A DNA stretch of 54,770 nucleotides from Clostridia bacterium (GTDB lineage Bacteria; Bacillota; Clostridia; Oscillospirales; QAMX01): positions 1-54,770 of the forward strand of contig JAFRWU010000093.1 of NCBI GenBank assembly GCA_017441705.1, in the 5' to 3' direction. The notes under the pieces are model-generated. The model did not search any database and was not told where the DNA came from. It worked only from the letters and a program-made list of their open reading frames with translations. The position numbers and the translations under genes were made by a program. Positions 1 to 8,794 of the stretch are shown in pieces (the first letter of the stretch is position 1; each line of letters opens with the position of its first letter).

Positions 1-1488
1 GGCTTCCTTCTGGATGACGTCGTGGGCGCCGCCTTCGGTGATACTGGTGGCACTGACCAGGGTCAGCTTGGCCTTCTGCTGCAGCTCGGGGATCGAAAGC
101 GCGCCGCAGTTGCACATGGTGGAACGCACCTTGCTGAGGGAAAGCGCCACGTTATCCTTGAGGGAACCGGCGTAGGGCACGTAGGAATCGACGCCTTCCT
201 CAAAGGAAAGCTTCTTGTCTCCTCCCATGTCGTAGCGCTGCCAGTTGCGGGCCCGGTTGGAGCCTTCGCCCCAGTATTCTTTATAGTAGGTGCCGTTGAT
301 GTTGACGCGGTTGGTGGGGCTTTCGTCAAAACGCGCGAAGTAGCGGCCCAGCATCACGAAATCGGCTCCCATCGCCAGCGCCAGGGTGATGTGATGGTCG
401 AACACAATGCCGCCGTCGGAGCAGACCGGCACGTAAATCCCGGTTTCCTTGTAGTATTCGTCGCGGGCGCGGCACACGTCGATCAGAGCGGTGGCCTGAC
501 CGCGGCCGATGCCCTTGGTCTCGCGGGTGATGCAGATCGATCCGCCGCCGATGCCGACCTTCACGAAGTCCGCGCCGCATTCGGCCAGGAAGCGGAAGCC
601 GTCTCCGTCCACCACGTTGCCCGCGCCGACCTTGCATTTGTCGCCGTAACGCTCGCGGATCCAGGCAAGGGTCCTCTTCTGCCATTCGGTGAAGCCCTCG
701 GAGGAGTCGATGCACAGGACGTCGGCCCCCGCCTCCAGGAGGGCGGGCACGCGTTCGGCGTAGTCGCGGGTGTTGATGCCCGCGCCGACCACGTATCTCT
801 TGTGATCGTCCAGAAGCTCGTCGGGATTCTGCTTGTGGGTGTCGTAGTCCTTGCGGAAGACGAAATACTTCAGCCTGCCTTCCCCGTCCAGAAGGGGCAG
901 GGAATTGAGCTTGTTGTCCCAGATGATGTCGTTGGCTTCCTTCAGGGTGGTGCCCTCCGGCGCCCAGACGAGCTTGTCAAACGGGGTCATGAATTCCCGG
1001 ACCGGCGTGTCCGGCGACATGCGGCTGACCCGGTAATCGCGGCCGGTGACGATGCCGAGAAGCTTTCCGGAGGCGGTGCCGTCGGAGGTGACCGCCACGG
1101 TGGAGTGCCCGGTCTTTTCCTTGAGCGCCACGATATCGGCCAGGGTGTCGTCCTCCTTCACGTTGGAATCGCTGGTGACGAAGCCGGCCTTGTAGCTTTT
1201 CGCGCGGTTGACCATCGCGGCCTCGTCGGCGACCGACTGAGACCCGTAAATAAACGAAACGCCGCCCTCGGTGGCAAGCGCCACCGCCAGACGGTCGCCA
1301 GAGACCGACTGCATGATGGCGGAAACCATGGGGATGTTCATGGTGATGGCGGAGGTCTCTCCCTTTTTGAATTTGACAAGAGGGGTTTTCAGGCTGACGT
1401 TGGCGGGGATGCATTCCGCGGAGGAATATCCCGGGATCAGGAGATACTCGTTAAAGGTATGGGACGGTTCGTTGATGAAAATGGCCAT
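1..1488 (-). CDS. guaB: IMP dehydrogenase (C-terminus cut by window edge)
   Basis: IMP dehydrogenase oxidises IMP to XMP with NAD in the cytosol, the committed step of GMP synthesis. The frame is open from the ATG at 1488 to base 1, giving 496 visible residues; the family is about 485-505 long, so only a short tail and the stop are missing. The catalytic loop [12 protein letters not shown] carries the active-site Cys, and a regulatory CBS-type insert (containing TGRDYR) lies in the first half. The start is fixed by the N-terminus [15 protein letters not shown] and the binding site GAGGAGAAGCAC. It is transcribed away from the MATE gene from its own promoter. The call is firm from family motifs. 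Confidence 0.96.
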   Translation of the reverse strand, partial: MAIFINEPSHTFNEYLLIPGYSSAECIPANVSLKTPLVKFKKGETSAITMNIPMVSAIMQSVSGDRLAVALATEGGVSFIYGSQSVADEAAMVNRAKSYKAGFVTSDSNVKEDDTLADIVALKEKTGHSTVAVTSDGTASGKLLGIVTGRDYRVSRMSPDTPVREFMTPFDKLVWAPEGTTLKEANDIIWDNKLNSLPLLDGEGRLKYFVFRKDYDTHKQNPDELLDDHKRYVVGAGINTRDYAERVPALLEAGADVLCIDSSEGFTEWQKRTLAWIRERYGDKCKVGAGNVVDGDGFRFLAECGADFVKVGIGGGSICITRETKGIGRGQATALIDVCRARDEYYKETGIYVPVCSDGGIVFDHHITLALAMGADFVMLGRYFARFDESPTNRVNINGTYYKEYWGEGSNRARNWQRYDMGGDKKLSFEEGVDSYVPYAGSLKDNVALSLSKVRSTMCNCGALSIPELQQKAKLTLVSATSITEGGAHDVIQKEA

Positions 1489-1601
1489 GTGCTTCTCCTC
1501 TCTTCTCTCTGTTCTCTATTCCCGAAAGCGCCGGGCGCTTTGTTGGATCGGTTTCCGCCCTCCCCGAGGACGGGCGATTCCGGCAAAAAGATATTTTTAC
1601 G

Positions 1602-1629
1602 ATTATACCAGAATCGGCCGTTTTTGCAA
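1602..1629 (-). promoter_or_regulatory. guaB promoter
   Basis: On the minus strand, TTGCAA (1624-1629) and a perfect TATAAT (1602-1607) are separated by 16 bp. This places the transcript start about 105 nt upstream of the guaB ATG. It is back to back with the MATE promoter. Confidence 0.75.
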
Positions 1630-1671
1630 TATCCATTTTGCACAAATTCCCCGTCGGAATGGCGGGAATGG

Positions 1672-1700
1672 TTGAAACTTTCACGTCCGCATGGTATGAT
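1672..1700 (+). promoter_or_regulatory. promoter of the MATE gene
   Basis: TTGAAA (1672-1677), a 17 bp spacer and TATGAT (1695-1700) form a good sigma-A promoter. It lies 55 bp before the chosen start of the MATE gene, which argues against the longer upstream reading frame beginning at 1638. Confidence 0.7.
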
Positions 1701-1754
1701 AAACGAAAGCGCGGGACCCCGGACGCGCGAGTAACGGCAAAGGATCGATCGGCA

Positions 1755-3140
1755 ATGGCACTCGGATCTCGGCGCGGGCGCGCGGATCTTCTGAACGGCC
1801 CGATTTTCAAGAGTCTTCTCCTCTTTTCGCTGCCCATCCTGCTGGGCAGCATCGTAAGCCAGCTTTATAACGTGGCCGACTCCATGATCGTCGGCCGGTT
1901 CGTCGATTCCGACGCTCTGGCCGCGGTGTCGGCCAGCTCACCGGTGATGAGCATCATCAATATGTTCCTGATCGGGCTTTCCTCCGGCTCCACGGTGGTG
2001 ATCGCCCAGCGCGTCGGCCTCGGCGACAGGGACGCCCTGCAGAAGGCCGTGAGCACCACGGCTTTTCTGACCCTTGCCTGCTCGGTCTTCATCACGGCGG
2101 CGGGACTTCTGGCCGCGCGGCCGCTGCTTCTCCTCCTCGGCACGCCCGAAAAGATCTTCGGTTCGTCTCTTTCCTATCTGGTGGTGATCTACGCCGGCAC
2201 CACCGGCAACATGATCTATCAGATGGGCTCCGGCGCGCTGCGCGGGATGGGCGACGCGAGCTGGCCCTTTTATTTCCTGCTTCTGTGCAGCGGACTGAAC
2301 GTGGCGCTGGATCTTGTCGCGGTCCTGGTCCTGGATCTCGGCGTACTCGGCGTCGCCGTCGCCACCGCCCTTTCCCAGCTCGTTTCGGGGATCGGGGTGA
2401 TCCTGCGCATCCGCCGCGGGAATTACGGCGTCAGGCTCTCCTTTGCGGATCTGAAGCCCGATCCCGCGGAGATGAAAAGGATCGCGGGCATCGGTCTTCC
2501 CGCCGCCGTACAGAACGTCGGCAACGCGATCGCGGCGCTGGCGGTGCAGTCCTCGGTCAATTTCTTCGGTCCGTCCTTCATCGCCGCCAACTCCATCGTC
2601 ACCAAGGTGGACGATCTTCTTTACATCCCCATCATGGCTCTCAGCACGGCGCTCTGCACCTTCGTGGGGCAGAACATGGGCGCCTTCCGCATGGACCGGA
2701 TCAAGAAGGGGATCAATCAGAGCATCGGATTCCTCACCGCCGTGGGCGTGGGTCTGACGGGGGTCCTGATCCTCTGCCGGAATCTTCTGCCCAGGATCTT
2801 CACCGACGAGAAGGAGGTGGTGGCGTACGCCTCCGAAGGCCTTTTCATCATGTCCTTCGTCTGCCTGTTCCACGGGACAGACCGCTGCCTGGTCAACGCC
2901 ATGCGCGGCGCGGGCAAATCGGTGGTGCCCATGATCACCGCGCAGTTCGGGGCCTTTTCCCGGATCCCCCTCGCCTGGCTTCTCGGCGTCAGGGCCGGCG
3001 ACTGGCGCGGGATCTTTTACGCGCTTCTGATCGCATCCTTCCTCCGGGCCGCGGCCATCGCCGTCTACTACTACGGCGGCGGCTGGAAACGGGCGGTCCG
3101 GAAATTCGAGCGGCAGCACGCCGCCAGGCAGAAATGCTGA
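1755..3140 (+). CDS. MATE family efflux transporter
   Basis: This is a 461-residue polytopic membrane protein of the multidrug and toxin extrusion (MATE) family, which exports drugs or metabolites in exchange for Na+ or H+. The sequence after the start (DLLNGPIFKSLLLFSLPILL, then QLYNVADSMIVGRFV) is the typical first helix region, and about twelve hydrophobic segments follow. The length fits the family (about 450). The frame is open further upstream to 1638, but that region contains the promoter, so the ATG at 1755 with AAAGGA 12 bases before it was chosen. The substrate cannot be read from sequence. Confidence 0.93.
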   Translation: MALGSRRGRADLLNGPIFKSLLLFSLPILLGSIVSQLYNVADSMIVGRFVDSDALAAVSASSPVMSIINMFLIGLSSGSTVVIAQRVGLGDRDALQKAVSTTAFLTLACSVFITAAGLLAARPLLLLLGTPEKIFGSSLSYLVVIYAGTTGNMIYQMGSGALRGMGDASWPFYFLLLCSGLNVALDLVAVLVLDLGVLGVAVATALSQLVSGIGVILRIRRGNYGVRLSFADLKPDPAEMKRIAGIGLPAAVQNVGNAIAALAVQSSVNFFGPSFIAANSIVTKVDDLLYIPIMALSTALCTFVGQNMGAFRMDRIKKGINQSIGFLTAVGVGLTGVLILCRNLLPRIFTDEKEVVAYASEGLFIMSFVCLFHGTDRCLVNAMRGAGKSVVPMITAQFGAFSRIPLAWLLGVRAGDWRGIFYALLIASFLRAAAIAVYYYGGGWKRAVRKFERQHAARQKC

Positions 3141-3162
3141 CGGTGAGAAAGGGAAAAACCGC

Positions 3163-3191
3163 GGGACCGGCGTCTGCCGGTCCCGTCTTTT
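3163..3191. terminator. bidirectional terminator between convergent genes
   Basis: GGGACCGGC (3163-3171), the loop GTCT and GCCGGTCCC (3176-3184) form a 9 bp stem, followed by TCTTTT on the plus strand and GCGGTTTTT on the minus strand. It serves the MATE gene and the converging dehydrogenase gene. Confidence 0.8.
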
Positions 3192-4222
3192 CAGAAGCAT
3201 TTTCCTTCCCGCAGCGCGCGGCAGGATTCGATTTTCCCGCAGCGGTAGCACAGCTCGTTCTTCGAGAAGCCGTCCCGGAAAAACTCGACGATGTTTTCCG
3301 CCGTGGTCTCCGCGATGGCTGAGAGCGCTTCCCCGGTGAGAAACGCCTGGTGCGAGGTGACGATGACGTTGGGCATCGAAAGAAGTCTGGCCAGAACGTC
3401 GTCCTCCATGATATGCCCCGAAACGTCCTCGAAAAAGATATCCGATTCTTCTTCGTAAACGTCCAGGCACGCCGCGCCGATCACGCGGCTCTTGATCCCT
3501 TCCAGAAGCGCCTCGGCGTCCACCAGCGCGCCGCGGGAGGTGTTGACGATCACCACGCCCTTTTTCAGGAGGCCGAGAGTCTCTCTCCCGATCATGTGTC
3601 TCGTTTCCCCGGTAAGCGGGCAGTGAAGCGAGATCACGTCGCTTTCCCGGAAAATCGTTTCCAGATCGACGTAGGAAAAATCCGCATCCTCCGCGGGGAA
3701 TTTGTCATAGGCCAGGACGCGCATGCCGAAGCCCTTCGCGATCTCGATGAAGGCTCTTCCGATCCTTCCCGTGCCGATCACGCCCACGGTTTTGCCGTAA
3801 AGCTCGAACCCGGTGAGCCCCGAAAGGCTGAAATTGAAGTCCCGGGTCCGGTTATAGGCCTTGTGGATCCGGCGGATGGAGGTCAGGAGCAGGGCGAAGG
3901 CGTGTTCGGCCACTGCGTGAGGGGAATAGGCCGGCACATGCACCACGTGCACCCTGCCGTAAGCGGCGCGCACGTCCACGTTGTTGTAGCCCGCGCACCG
4001 GAGGGCCACCAGCTTCACGCCCATTTCGGCGAGCATTCCGATCACGCGGGAATCCACCGTGTCGTTGACGAAAACGCACACGCCGTCAAAGCCCCGCGCG
4101 AGCTCCGCGGTATCCGGTCCGAGCTTCGCCTCGAAAAAGCGGAAATCCACGTTCTTTTCCCTCCCCGCTTTTTGGAAAGCGGGGATATCGTAATTCTTCG
4201 TATCAAACAGGGCGATCTTCAT
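3191..4222 (-). CDS. D-2-hydroxyacid (D-lactate) dehydrogenase with Cys-rich tail
   Basis: This is a 343-residue NAD-dependent 2-hydroxyacid dehydrogenase, closest by eye to fermentative LdhA, which reduces pyruvate to D-lactate. Visible marks are the nucleotide fold GVIGTGRIG, the catalytic Arg in NTSRGALVD, the acidic residue in DVYEEESDIFFED and the catalytic His in TSHQAFLT; the last two stretches closely follow E. coli LdhA. The ATG at 4222 is preceded by AGAAGGAGAAGCCG; an upstream in-frame extension to 4333 lacks such a site. The C-terminus ends in an extra cluster C-X2-C-X5-C-X7-C that LdhA lacks and that could bind a metal (inference). The substrate could be another 2-keto acid. Confidence 0.88.
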   Translation of the reverse strand: MKIALFDTKNYDIPAFQKAGREKNVDFRFFEAKLGPDTAELARGFDGVCVFVNDTVDSRVIGMLAEMGVKLVALRCAGYNNVDVRAAYGRVHVVHVPAYSPHAVAEHAFALLLTSIRRIHKAYNRTRDFNFSLSGLTGFELYGKTVGVIGTGRIGRAFIEIAKGFGMRVLAYDKFPAEDADFSYVDLETIFRESDVISLHCPLTGETRHMIGRETLGLLKKGVVIVNTSRGALVDAEALLEGIKSRVIGAACLDVYEEESDIFFEDVSGHIMEDDVLARLLSMPNVIVTSHQAFLTGEALSAIAETTAENIVEFFRDGFSKNELCYRCGKIESCRALREGKCF

Positions 4223-4411
4223 CGGCTTCTCCTTCTCCGCCGCCGTCGGTCCGGGCGGCGCGCGGTTTTCTTTCCCGTATATACTGTACCACAGAACCGG
4301 AAAAAAGTACAGCGCGGGCCAAATTCGTTTCAAACGTCCGTTCCGGGACAGGGAGAGGTCTGCGGAATCGCGTTTTTCCCGGAAAAAGGCGGCTTTCGGG
4401 GAAAGCGCCGC

Positions 4412-4440
4412 TTGCCTTTTCCGGGCGGCTTGTGTATAAT
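4412..4440 (+). promoter_or_regulatory. promoter of the sugar isomerase gene
   Basis: TTGCCT (4412-4417), a 17 bp spacer and perfect TATAAT (4435-4440) lie 38 bp before the start codon at 4479. Confidence 0.75.
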
Positions 4441-4478
4441 GAAATCATCCAAACGAAAGAACAACGGAGGTAGCGGCT

Positions 4479-5279
4479 ATGTATCCTTTCAAAATCGGCG
4501 TCATCCCCGAAAGCTTCCGCGTGGAGCGGTTCGCTTCGCTTGAAAAGGCGGCGTCCATCGGCGCCAAAGGCGTGCAGGTCTACGCCACCCACGACGATTT
4601 CTGCGCAGAAAACCTGACCGCAGATCAGAAAAAGGCATTTCTCACCAGGCTTCAGGATCTGGGGCTCGTGGTCTCCGCCCTCTGCGGCGACTTCGGCAAG
4701 GGCTTTACCGATCCGGAGCTGAACAAGATCTACGTGGAGAGAAGCAAGCGCGTTCTGGACCTGGCTCTGGAATTCGGCACCGACGTGGTGACCACCCACA
4801 TCGGCAGGGTGCCGGACGACGACGCCTCGGACACCTACAAGATCATGCAGGAGGCCTGCGGGGAGCTTGCGGCCTACGCCGATTCCCTGAAGGCGCATTT
4901 CGCCGTGGAAACCGGTCCCGAAAAGGCGGTCGTTCTGAAGGCCTTCCTGGATTCCCTGGGCTCCACCGGCGTCGCGGTCAATCTGGACCCCGCCAACCTC
5001 ACCATGTGCGTGGGCGACGACGCGGTGCAGGCGGTCTACACCCTGAAGGATTATATCGTACACACCCACGCCAAGGACGGCGTGATGATCGTCGGCGAGG
5101 AAAACCGCCCGTGGCAGGAGCTCCCGCTCGGCCAGGGAGACGTGGACTGGCCGAACTACCTCAAGGCTCTGAACGACATCGGATACAAGGGCTTCCTGAC
5201 CATCGAGCGCGAATGCGGCGACGATCCGGAGGCCGATATCCGCATGGCGGCCGACTTCCTCCGGAAGCTGATCGGCTGA
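4479..5279 (+). CDS. sugar phosphate isomerase/epimerase (xylose isomerase-like TIM barrel)
   Basis: This 266-residue cytosolic TIM-barrel protein belongs to the AP endonuclease 2/xylose isomerase-like family, whose members move carbonyl groups or invert centres on sugars using a divalent metal. Likely metal ligands sit at the strand ends: Glu in VETGPEK, Asp in NLDPANL, His in VHTHAKD and Glu in TIERECGDD. The start ATG follows ACGGAGGTAGCGGCT. It is monocistronic: its own promoter lies upstream and a strong terminator follows 22 bases after the stop. The exact sugar cannot be told. Confidence 0.87.
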   Translation: MYPFKIGVIPESFRVERFASLEKAASIGAKGVQVYATHDDFCAENLTADQKKAFLTRLQDLGLVVSALCGDFGKGFTDPELNKIYVERSKRVLDLALEFGTDVVTTHIGRVPDDDASDTYKIMQEACGELAAYADSLKAHFAVETGPEKAVVLKAFLDSLGSTGVAVNLDPANLTMCVGDDAVQAVYTLKDYIVHTHAKDGVMIVGEENRPWQELPLGQGDVDWPNYLKALNDIGYKGFLTIERECGDDPEADIRMAADFLRKLIG

Positions 5280-5301
5280 AACGGCATCCCCGCATAAAAG
5301 A

Positions 5302-5340
5302 CCCGCGGGCCGTCGACGAACGGCCCGCGGGATTTTTTCT
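5302..5340. terminator. strong bidirectional terminator
   Basis: A 12 bp perfect stem CCCGCGGGCCGT / ACGGCCCGCGGG around the loop CGACGA is followed by ATTTTTT on the plus strand and TCTTTTA on the minus strand. It separates the isomerase gene from the converging nitroreductase gene. Confidence 0.9.
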
Positions 5341-5345
5341 TTCCG

Positions 5346-5849
5346 TCAGATCCTTTTGACTTTCTTTTCGTCGTAATAACCGCGGGCGGCGGGCTCCTCG
5401 TCGGCCTTTCCCAGCGTGACGATCCCGATGGGGATCCTGTCGGTGCCGATGACCTTCGCGATTTCCGCGCTTCGCGCCGGGTCGGGATAGATCCCGCACC
5501 AGCAGGTGCCGTATCCGCGATCCAGCGCCTCCAGCATCAGGTTCTCGATGGCGGCGCCGGCGTCCTGCGGCGTAAACTCCCGCGCGACTTTATCATATCC
5601 GCCGGGCACCGTCACCACGATCCCCACGGCGGCGTCCAGAAGATGCCGGCAGTAGGGATGATGCGCGACGACCTCCCGCTTCTTTTCCTCGCTTTCCACC
5701 ACCACAAATTCCCACGGGCGGCCGTTTCTGGCGCTGGGCGCCATCATGGCGGCCTCCAGGATGCCCTTCAGATCCTCTTCGGCGAGAGGGGCTCCCTTCA
5801 CGTAGCGGCGGATGCTTCTTCTTTTCCGGATGGCTTCCTTCAGTTCCAT
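5346..5849 (-). CDS. nitroreductase family flavoprotein
   Basis: This 167-residue FMN-dependent NAD(P)H oxidoreductase has the nitroreductase fold. The N-terminal RKRRSIRRY motif (phosphate contacts of FMN), APSARNGRPWEFVVV and the GYGTCWCGIYP stretch are typical of the short clostridial subgroup. Physiological substrates in this family are often unknown (quinones, nitro compounds, flavins). The ATG at 5849 follows AAAGGAGCAGAGC. It lies 75 bases behind the Na/phosphate symporter gene on the same strand, with a terminator hairpin in between, so it may be fed by read-through; no separate promoter was seen. Confidence 0.9.
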   Translation of the reverse strand: MELKEAIRKRRSIRRYVKGAPLAEEDLKGILEAAMMAPSARNGRPWEFVVVESEEKKREVVAHHPYCRHLLDAAVGIVVTVPGGYDKVAREFTPQDAGAAIENLMLEALDRGYGTCWCGIYPDPARSAEIAKVIGTDRIPIGIVTLGKADEEPAARGYYDEKKVKRI

Positions 5850-5887
5850 GCTCTGCTCCTTTCCAGCGAAAAAGACGGTTTCTTCTG

Positions 5888-5918
5888 TGAAAAGCCGGTT
5901 CCTTTCGGGACCGGCTTT
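5888..5918 (-). terminator. terminator of the Na/phosphate symporter gene
   Basis: On the minus strand, AAAGCCGGT and ACCGGCTTT (5891-5899 and 5910-5918 on the plus strand) pair around a CCCGAAAGGA-like loop and run into TTTTCAC. It lies between the symporter stop and the nitroreductase ribosome binding site. Confidence 0.65.
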
Positions 5919-5924
5919 CAGGCG

Positions 5925-7730
5925 TTACGATTCCGCGGTCTGCGCCGCGTTCTTCTTTTCCGGCAGCACCTCGTCGGAGAGGCGATACCGGCTGCTGTAT
6001 TTTTCATAGGCGGCCAGGAATTCCGCGCCGCCCTTCTTGATGACGTTGAGGGAGCTGTGGGTTTCAAAGCTCGCGTCTCTGATCTGCAGGAGCGCCACCG
6101 CGATGTTGGAGCAGTGATCCGAGATCCTTTCAAAGCTGGTCAGAAGATCGGCGAACACGAAGCCCATTTCGATGGTGCATTCGCCGGCCACCAGCCGTTC
6201 CACGTGCCGCAGCTTGATCGATTCCTTCAGGTCGTCGATGACCTGCTCCAGAGGCTCGACCTCCCGGGCGGCCACGGCGTCGTCCCGTTCAAAGGCGTCG
6301 AAGGTCATGTTCACGATCTGACGCAGGGCGTCGGTGATGACCTTGAGATCAGCCTTCGCCGGAGCGGAGAAGGTGATCTCCTTGTCGTCGATCTCCTCGG
6401 CCGATTCGCTGATGTTGCAGGCGTGGTCTGAGATCCTTTCAAAGTCGCCGATGGCGTGCAGAAGCTTGACGGTTTCATTTCCCGCCGAAAGCGTCAGGTC
6501 GGCGCTGGAAAGCTTGACCAGATAGGTGCCGAGCTTGTCCTCGTAGAGGTCCACCTCGTCCTCCAGCCGTTTGATCTCCTCGTCCTTATGCCGGTCGAAT
6601 TCGTCCACGCATTCCAGGGAGAGGAACAGAGCCTTGCGGGCTTTGTTCGCCATGTCGGCCGCCGCGCGGCGGCTCTGCTCGATGGCGACGCCGGGGGTTT
6701 TGAGGAAGCGTTCCTCCAGAAGGATGCCGCCGCCGATGCTTCTCTTGTCCCGGATGGTGACCTCCGCAAGCTTGCAGAGCAGATTGGAGAAGGGCAGAAG
6801 GATCAGGGTCGCGACCACCTTGATCACCGTGTTCACCAGCGCGATGCCCACGCTGGTAGCCGCAGCCGCGCCGATGCCGCCCACGGCGGTCCGGGAGAAG
6901 ATATAGTCCAGAAGATAATAAAGGGGAAGACAGATCACCGTGCCGAGCACGTTGAAATAGAGATAAATGAAGGCCGCGCGCTTCGCTTCGACCTTGGCGC
7001 CCATGCTGGAGAGCAGAGCGGGGACCGACGCGCCGATGTTCATACCCATGATCACCGGAAGCACCGTGCCGTAGGTGATGCTGCCGGTCACCGAAAGGGC
7101 CTGCAGGATACCGACCGAAGCCGAAGAGGATTGCAGGACGGTGGTGATCACAATGCCCACCAGAATGCCGAGCAGCGGGTTGCTGAAGAATCCGATGGCC
7201 CTGGTGAAAACCGGATCCTCCCGGAGGGGAGACACCGCCTCCGAAATCGAATGCATGGCAAACATCAGGACCGCGAAGCCCAGCATGATGGTGCCGACGT
7301 CCTTCTGCCGGTCCTTCTTCCCGGCCATGATGAACAAGATCCCGATCACCGCGATCACCGGCGTAAAGGTGGTGGCGCGGAAGATGTCTTCCCAGATGCT
7401 GTTGCCCGGCAGGGTGGAGAGAGTGAGGATCCACCCGGTCACCGTGGTGCCCACGTTGGCGCCCATGATGATGCCGACCGCCTGGGAAAGCTTCATGATC
7501 CCGGCGTTGACAAAGCCGACCACCGTCACGGTGGTGGCGGAGGAGGATTGCAGGACCGCCGTCACCGCGGCGCCGAGAAGAACGCCGAGAAGACGGGAGC
7601 TGGTGACCCGTTCCAGAAACTTTTCAAGCTTGCCGCCGGAAAGCTTCTCCAGTCCGTTTCCCATGACGCGCATGCCGTAGAGAAAGAGCGCTACGCCGCC
7701 GAGCACGGTCAGGAGAGAGAATATATCCAT
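5925..7730 (-). CDS. Na/phosphate cotransporter with C-terminal PhoU-like domains
   Basis: This 601-residue membrane protein of the NptA/YjbB type takes up or extrudes phosphate with sodium. Two inverted-repeat halves each carry the family signature QSSSA (residues 61-65 and near 200), with about eight hydrophobic segments up to roughly residue 320. The remaining cytosolic part is helical and resembles two PhoU modules (repeated ERISDH: FERISDHACNI and FERISDHCSNI). This membrane-plus-PhoU layout is standard for bacterial members. The ATG at 7730 follows AAAAAGGGGATCATC. It starts 61 bases after the LURP-one-related gene and may share its transcript. The motifs make the call firm; the direction of transport is not shown. 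Confidence 0.94.
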   Translation of the reverse strand: MDIFSLLTVLGGVALFLYGMRVMGNGLEKLSGGKLEKFLERVTSSRLLGVLLGAAVTAVLQSSSATTVTVVGFVNAGIMKLSQAVGIIMGANVGTTVTGWILTLSTLPGNSIWEDIFRATTFTPVIAVIGILFIMAGKKDRQKDVGTIMLGFAVLMFAMHSISEAVSPLREDPVFTRAIGFFSNPLLGILVGIVITTVLQSSSASVGILQALSVTGSITYGTVLPVIMGMNIGASVPALLSSMGAKVEAKRAAFIYLYFNVLGTVICLPLYYLLDYIFSRTAVGGIGAAAATSVGIALVNTVIKVVATLILLPFSNLLCKLAEVTIRDKRSIGGGILLEERFLKTPGVAIEQSRRAAADMANKARKALFLSLECVDEFDRHKDEEIKRLEDEVDLYEDKLGTYLVKLSSADLTLSAGNETVKLLHAIGDFERISDHACNISESAEEIDDKEITFSAPAKADLKVITDALRQIVNMTFDAFERDDAVAAREVEPLEQVIDDLKESIKLRHVERLVAGECTIEMGFVFADLLTSFERISDHCSNIAVALLQIRDASFETHSSLNVIKKGGAEFLAAYEKYSSRYRLSDEVLPEKKNAAQTAES

Positions 7731-7791
7731 GATGATCCCCTTTTTCGTCTTATTCGCGATCGGGAAAAGCTGGAATCGCCGGTTTGCGGAA

Positions 7792-8286
7792 TCAGTGAGA
7801 GGCCGCCGCGGCTGCGGCCGCCTGTTCTTCTCCGATGCTGTCGATCACGAGCACCGCTCCCAGAAGCAGAAGCTCGAGCCCGGGGTCGTCGATCGTGAGC
7901 TCGTAAAAATCGCCCCAGGTGAACCAGGCTTTTTTGACGCTCCCCACCGGGACGCCGTCCATCAGGAACTCATAATCGTGTTCCCAGAAATTGCCGGTGA
8001 TCGTAAGGCCGGAGCCTTCAAAGGTATAGTGCGGACGGAACAGGGTGAAATCCCGCCGGATCGTAGCGGCGTACGCGCCTTCGGTCCACAGCTCGTACCG
8101 GCTGAGGAAGGTCCAGAGCTTTTCCCGGATGAAAAGCCATTCCTTTCCCGCGCCGTCGGTGACGTGAAGCTTTCGCGCAAAGGTCAGGAGCTCTCCCGCC
8201 ACCATGTAGCGGACGCCTCCGTTTTCGTCCGTCACCGTGAAGCGGCTTCGCCAGGAAAAAACCTTCTGCTTGATATAAAGCTTCAC
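7792..8286 (-). CDS. LURP-one-related (YxjI-type) protein
   Basis: This is a 164-residue soluble protein with the LURP-one-related/tubby-like beta-barrel pattern: N-terminal MKLYIKQKVFSWRSRFTVTD, then alternating beta strands with paired aromatics (RYELWTEG, WEHDYEFLMDG, WFTWGDFYELTI) and a C-terminal hydrophobic helix (LELLLLGAVLVID). Members occur widely in Firmicutes, and their role is poorly known, perhaps lipid-bilayer or ligand binding. The tail ends in an Ala run. It has its own promoter and is followed on the same strand by the Na/phosphate symporter gene. Confidence 0.85.
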   Translation of the reverse strand: MKLYIKQKVFSWRSRFTVTDENGGVRYMVAGELLTFARKLHVTDGAGKEWLFIREKLWTFLSRYELWTEGAYAATIRRDFTLFRPHYTFEGSGLTITGNFWEHDYEFLMDGVPVGSVKKAWFTWGDFYELTIDDPGLELLLLGAVLVIDSIGEEQAAAAAAASH

Positions 8287-8311
8287 TTGCCCTCACCCTC
8301 CGTCATTTTAT

Positions 8312-8339
8312 ATTGTAGCATAAAACTCTGCAAATGCAA
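8312..8339 (-). promoter_or_regulatory. promoter of the LURP-one-related gene
   Basis: On the minus strand TTGCAT (8334-8339), 16 bp, then TACAAT (8312-8317). It drives the gene starting at 8286 and possibly the symporter behind it. Confidence 0.65.
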
Positions 8340-8356
8340 GAGCTTTCTGTCCCCGT

Positions 8357-8385
8357 TTGCAAAAAGTGTCCCTTCGTGATACAAT
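8357..8385 (+). promoter_or_regulatory. promoter of the DUF1294 gene
   Basis: TTGCAA (8357-8362), a 17 bp spacer and TACAAT (8380-8385). It is divergent from the LURP-one promoter, with the two -35 boxes only 17 bp apart. Confidence 0.7.
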
Positions 8386-8410
8386 CAGAAAAAACGGGGA
8401 GGGAAGCGGC

Positions 8411-8695
8411 ATGCGATGGCTGATCGTCTGGCTGATCCTGGTTTCTGTCTGGGGCGTGCTCCTCACGCTCTTCGACAAAAGCGCCGCAAAGCGCGGGGCG
8501 CGGCGGGTGCCGGAAGCGGCGCTCTTTTTGACCGGCGCTCTCGGCGGCGCCTTCGCCATGTTCCTCTGCATGCGGATCGTCCGGCACAAGACTGCGCATA
8601 CGAAATTCATGCTGGGGTTCCCCCTGATGATCCTGGGGCACGCTCTGCTTCTTTATTATCTTCTCTTCGTTCTCAGGATCTTCGGTGAGTTCTGA
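8411..8695 (+). CDS. DUF1294 small membrane protein
   Basis: This 94-residue protein has three hydrophobic segments (N-terminal helix, residues about 35-55, and the C-terminus). The family pattern is clear: FDKSAAKRGARRVPE, then a GA/GG-rich helix and IVRHKTAHTKFMLG, matching the DK-A-RVPE...RHKT-K-F signature of DUF1294. Function is unknown in the family. The ATG at 8411 with GGGGAGGGAAGCGGC is better than an upstream TTG inside the promoter. It is a single-gene unit with a hairpin behind it. Confidence 0.88.
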   Translation: MRWLIVWLILVSVWGVLLTLFDKSAAKRGARRVPEAALFLTGALGGAFAMFLCMRIVRHKTAHTKFMLGFPLMILGHALLLYYLLFVLRIFGEF

Positions 8696-8726
8696 AAACG
8701 GGAGCCCCCGTTTCTTCGGATCCGGG

Positions 8727-8760
8727 AAAGCGGCGGACGCATGAAACCGTCCGCCGCTTT
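8727..8760. terminator. terminator between DUF1294 and mrnC
   Basis: A 13 bp perfect stem AAAGCGGCGGACG / CGTCCGCCGCTTT (8727-8739 and 8748-8760) lies between converging genes. The T tract is weak on both strands (GTATT and CCCGG), so termination efficiency is uncertain. Confidence 0.6.
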
Positions 8761-8794
8761 GTATTGCTCTCTGTATTCAGGAAAATGAAAAGCT

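Noticed and set aside
22..1734. 570-codon open frame on the plus strand opposite guaB
   Set aside because: Low-complexity composition, while guaB motifs on the minus strand are complete.
1938..3470. 510-codon open frame on the minus strand opposite the MATE gene
   Set aside because: His/Asp/Arg-rich with no motif; the plus strand encodes the MATE protein.
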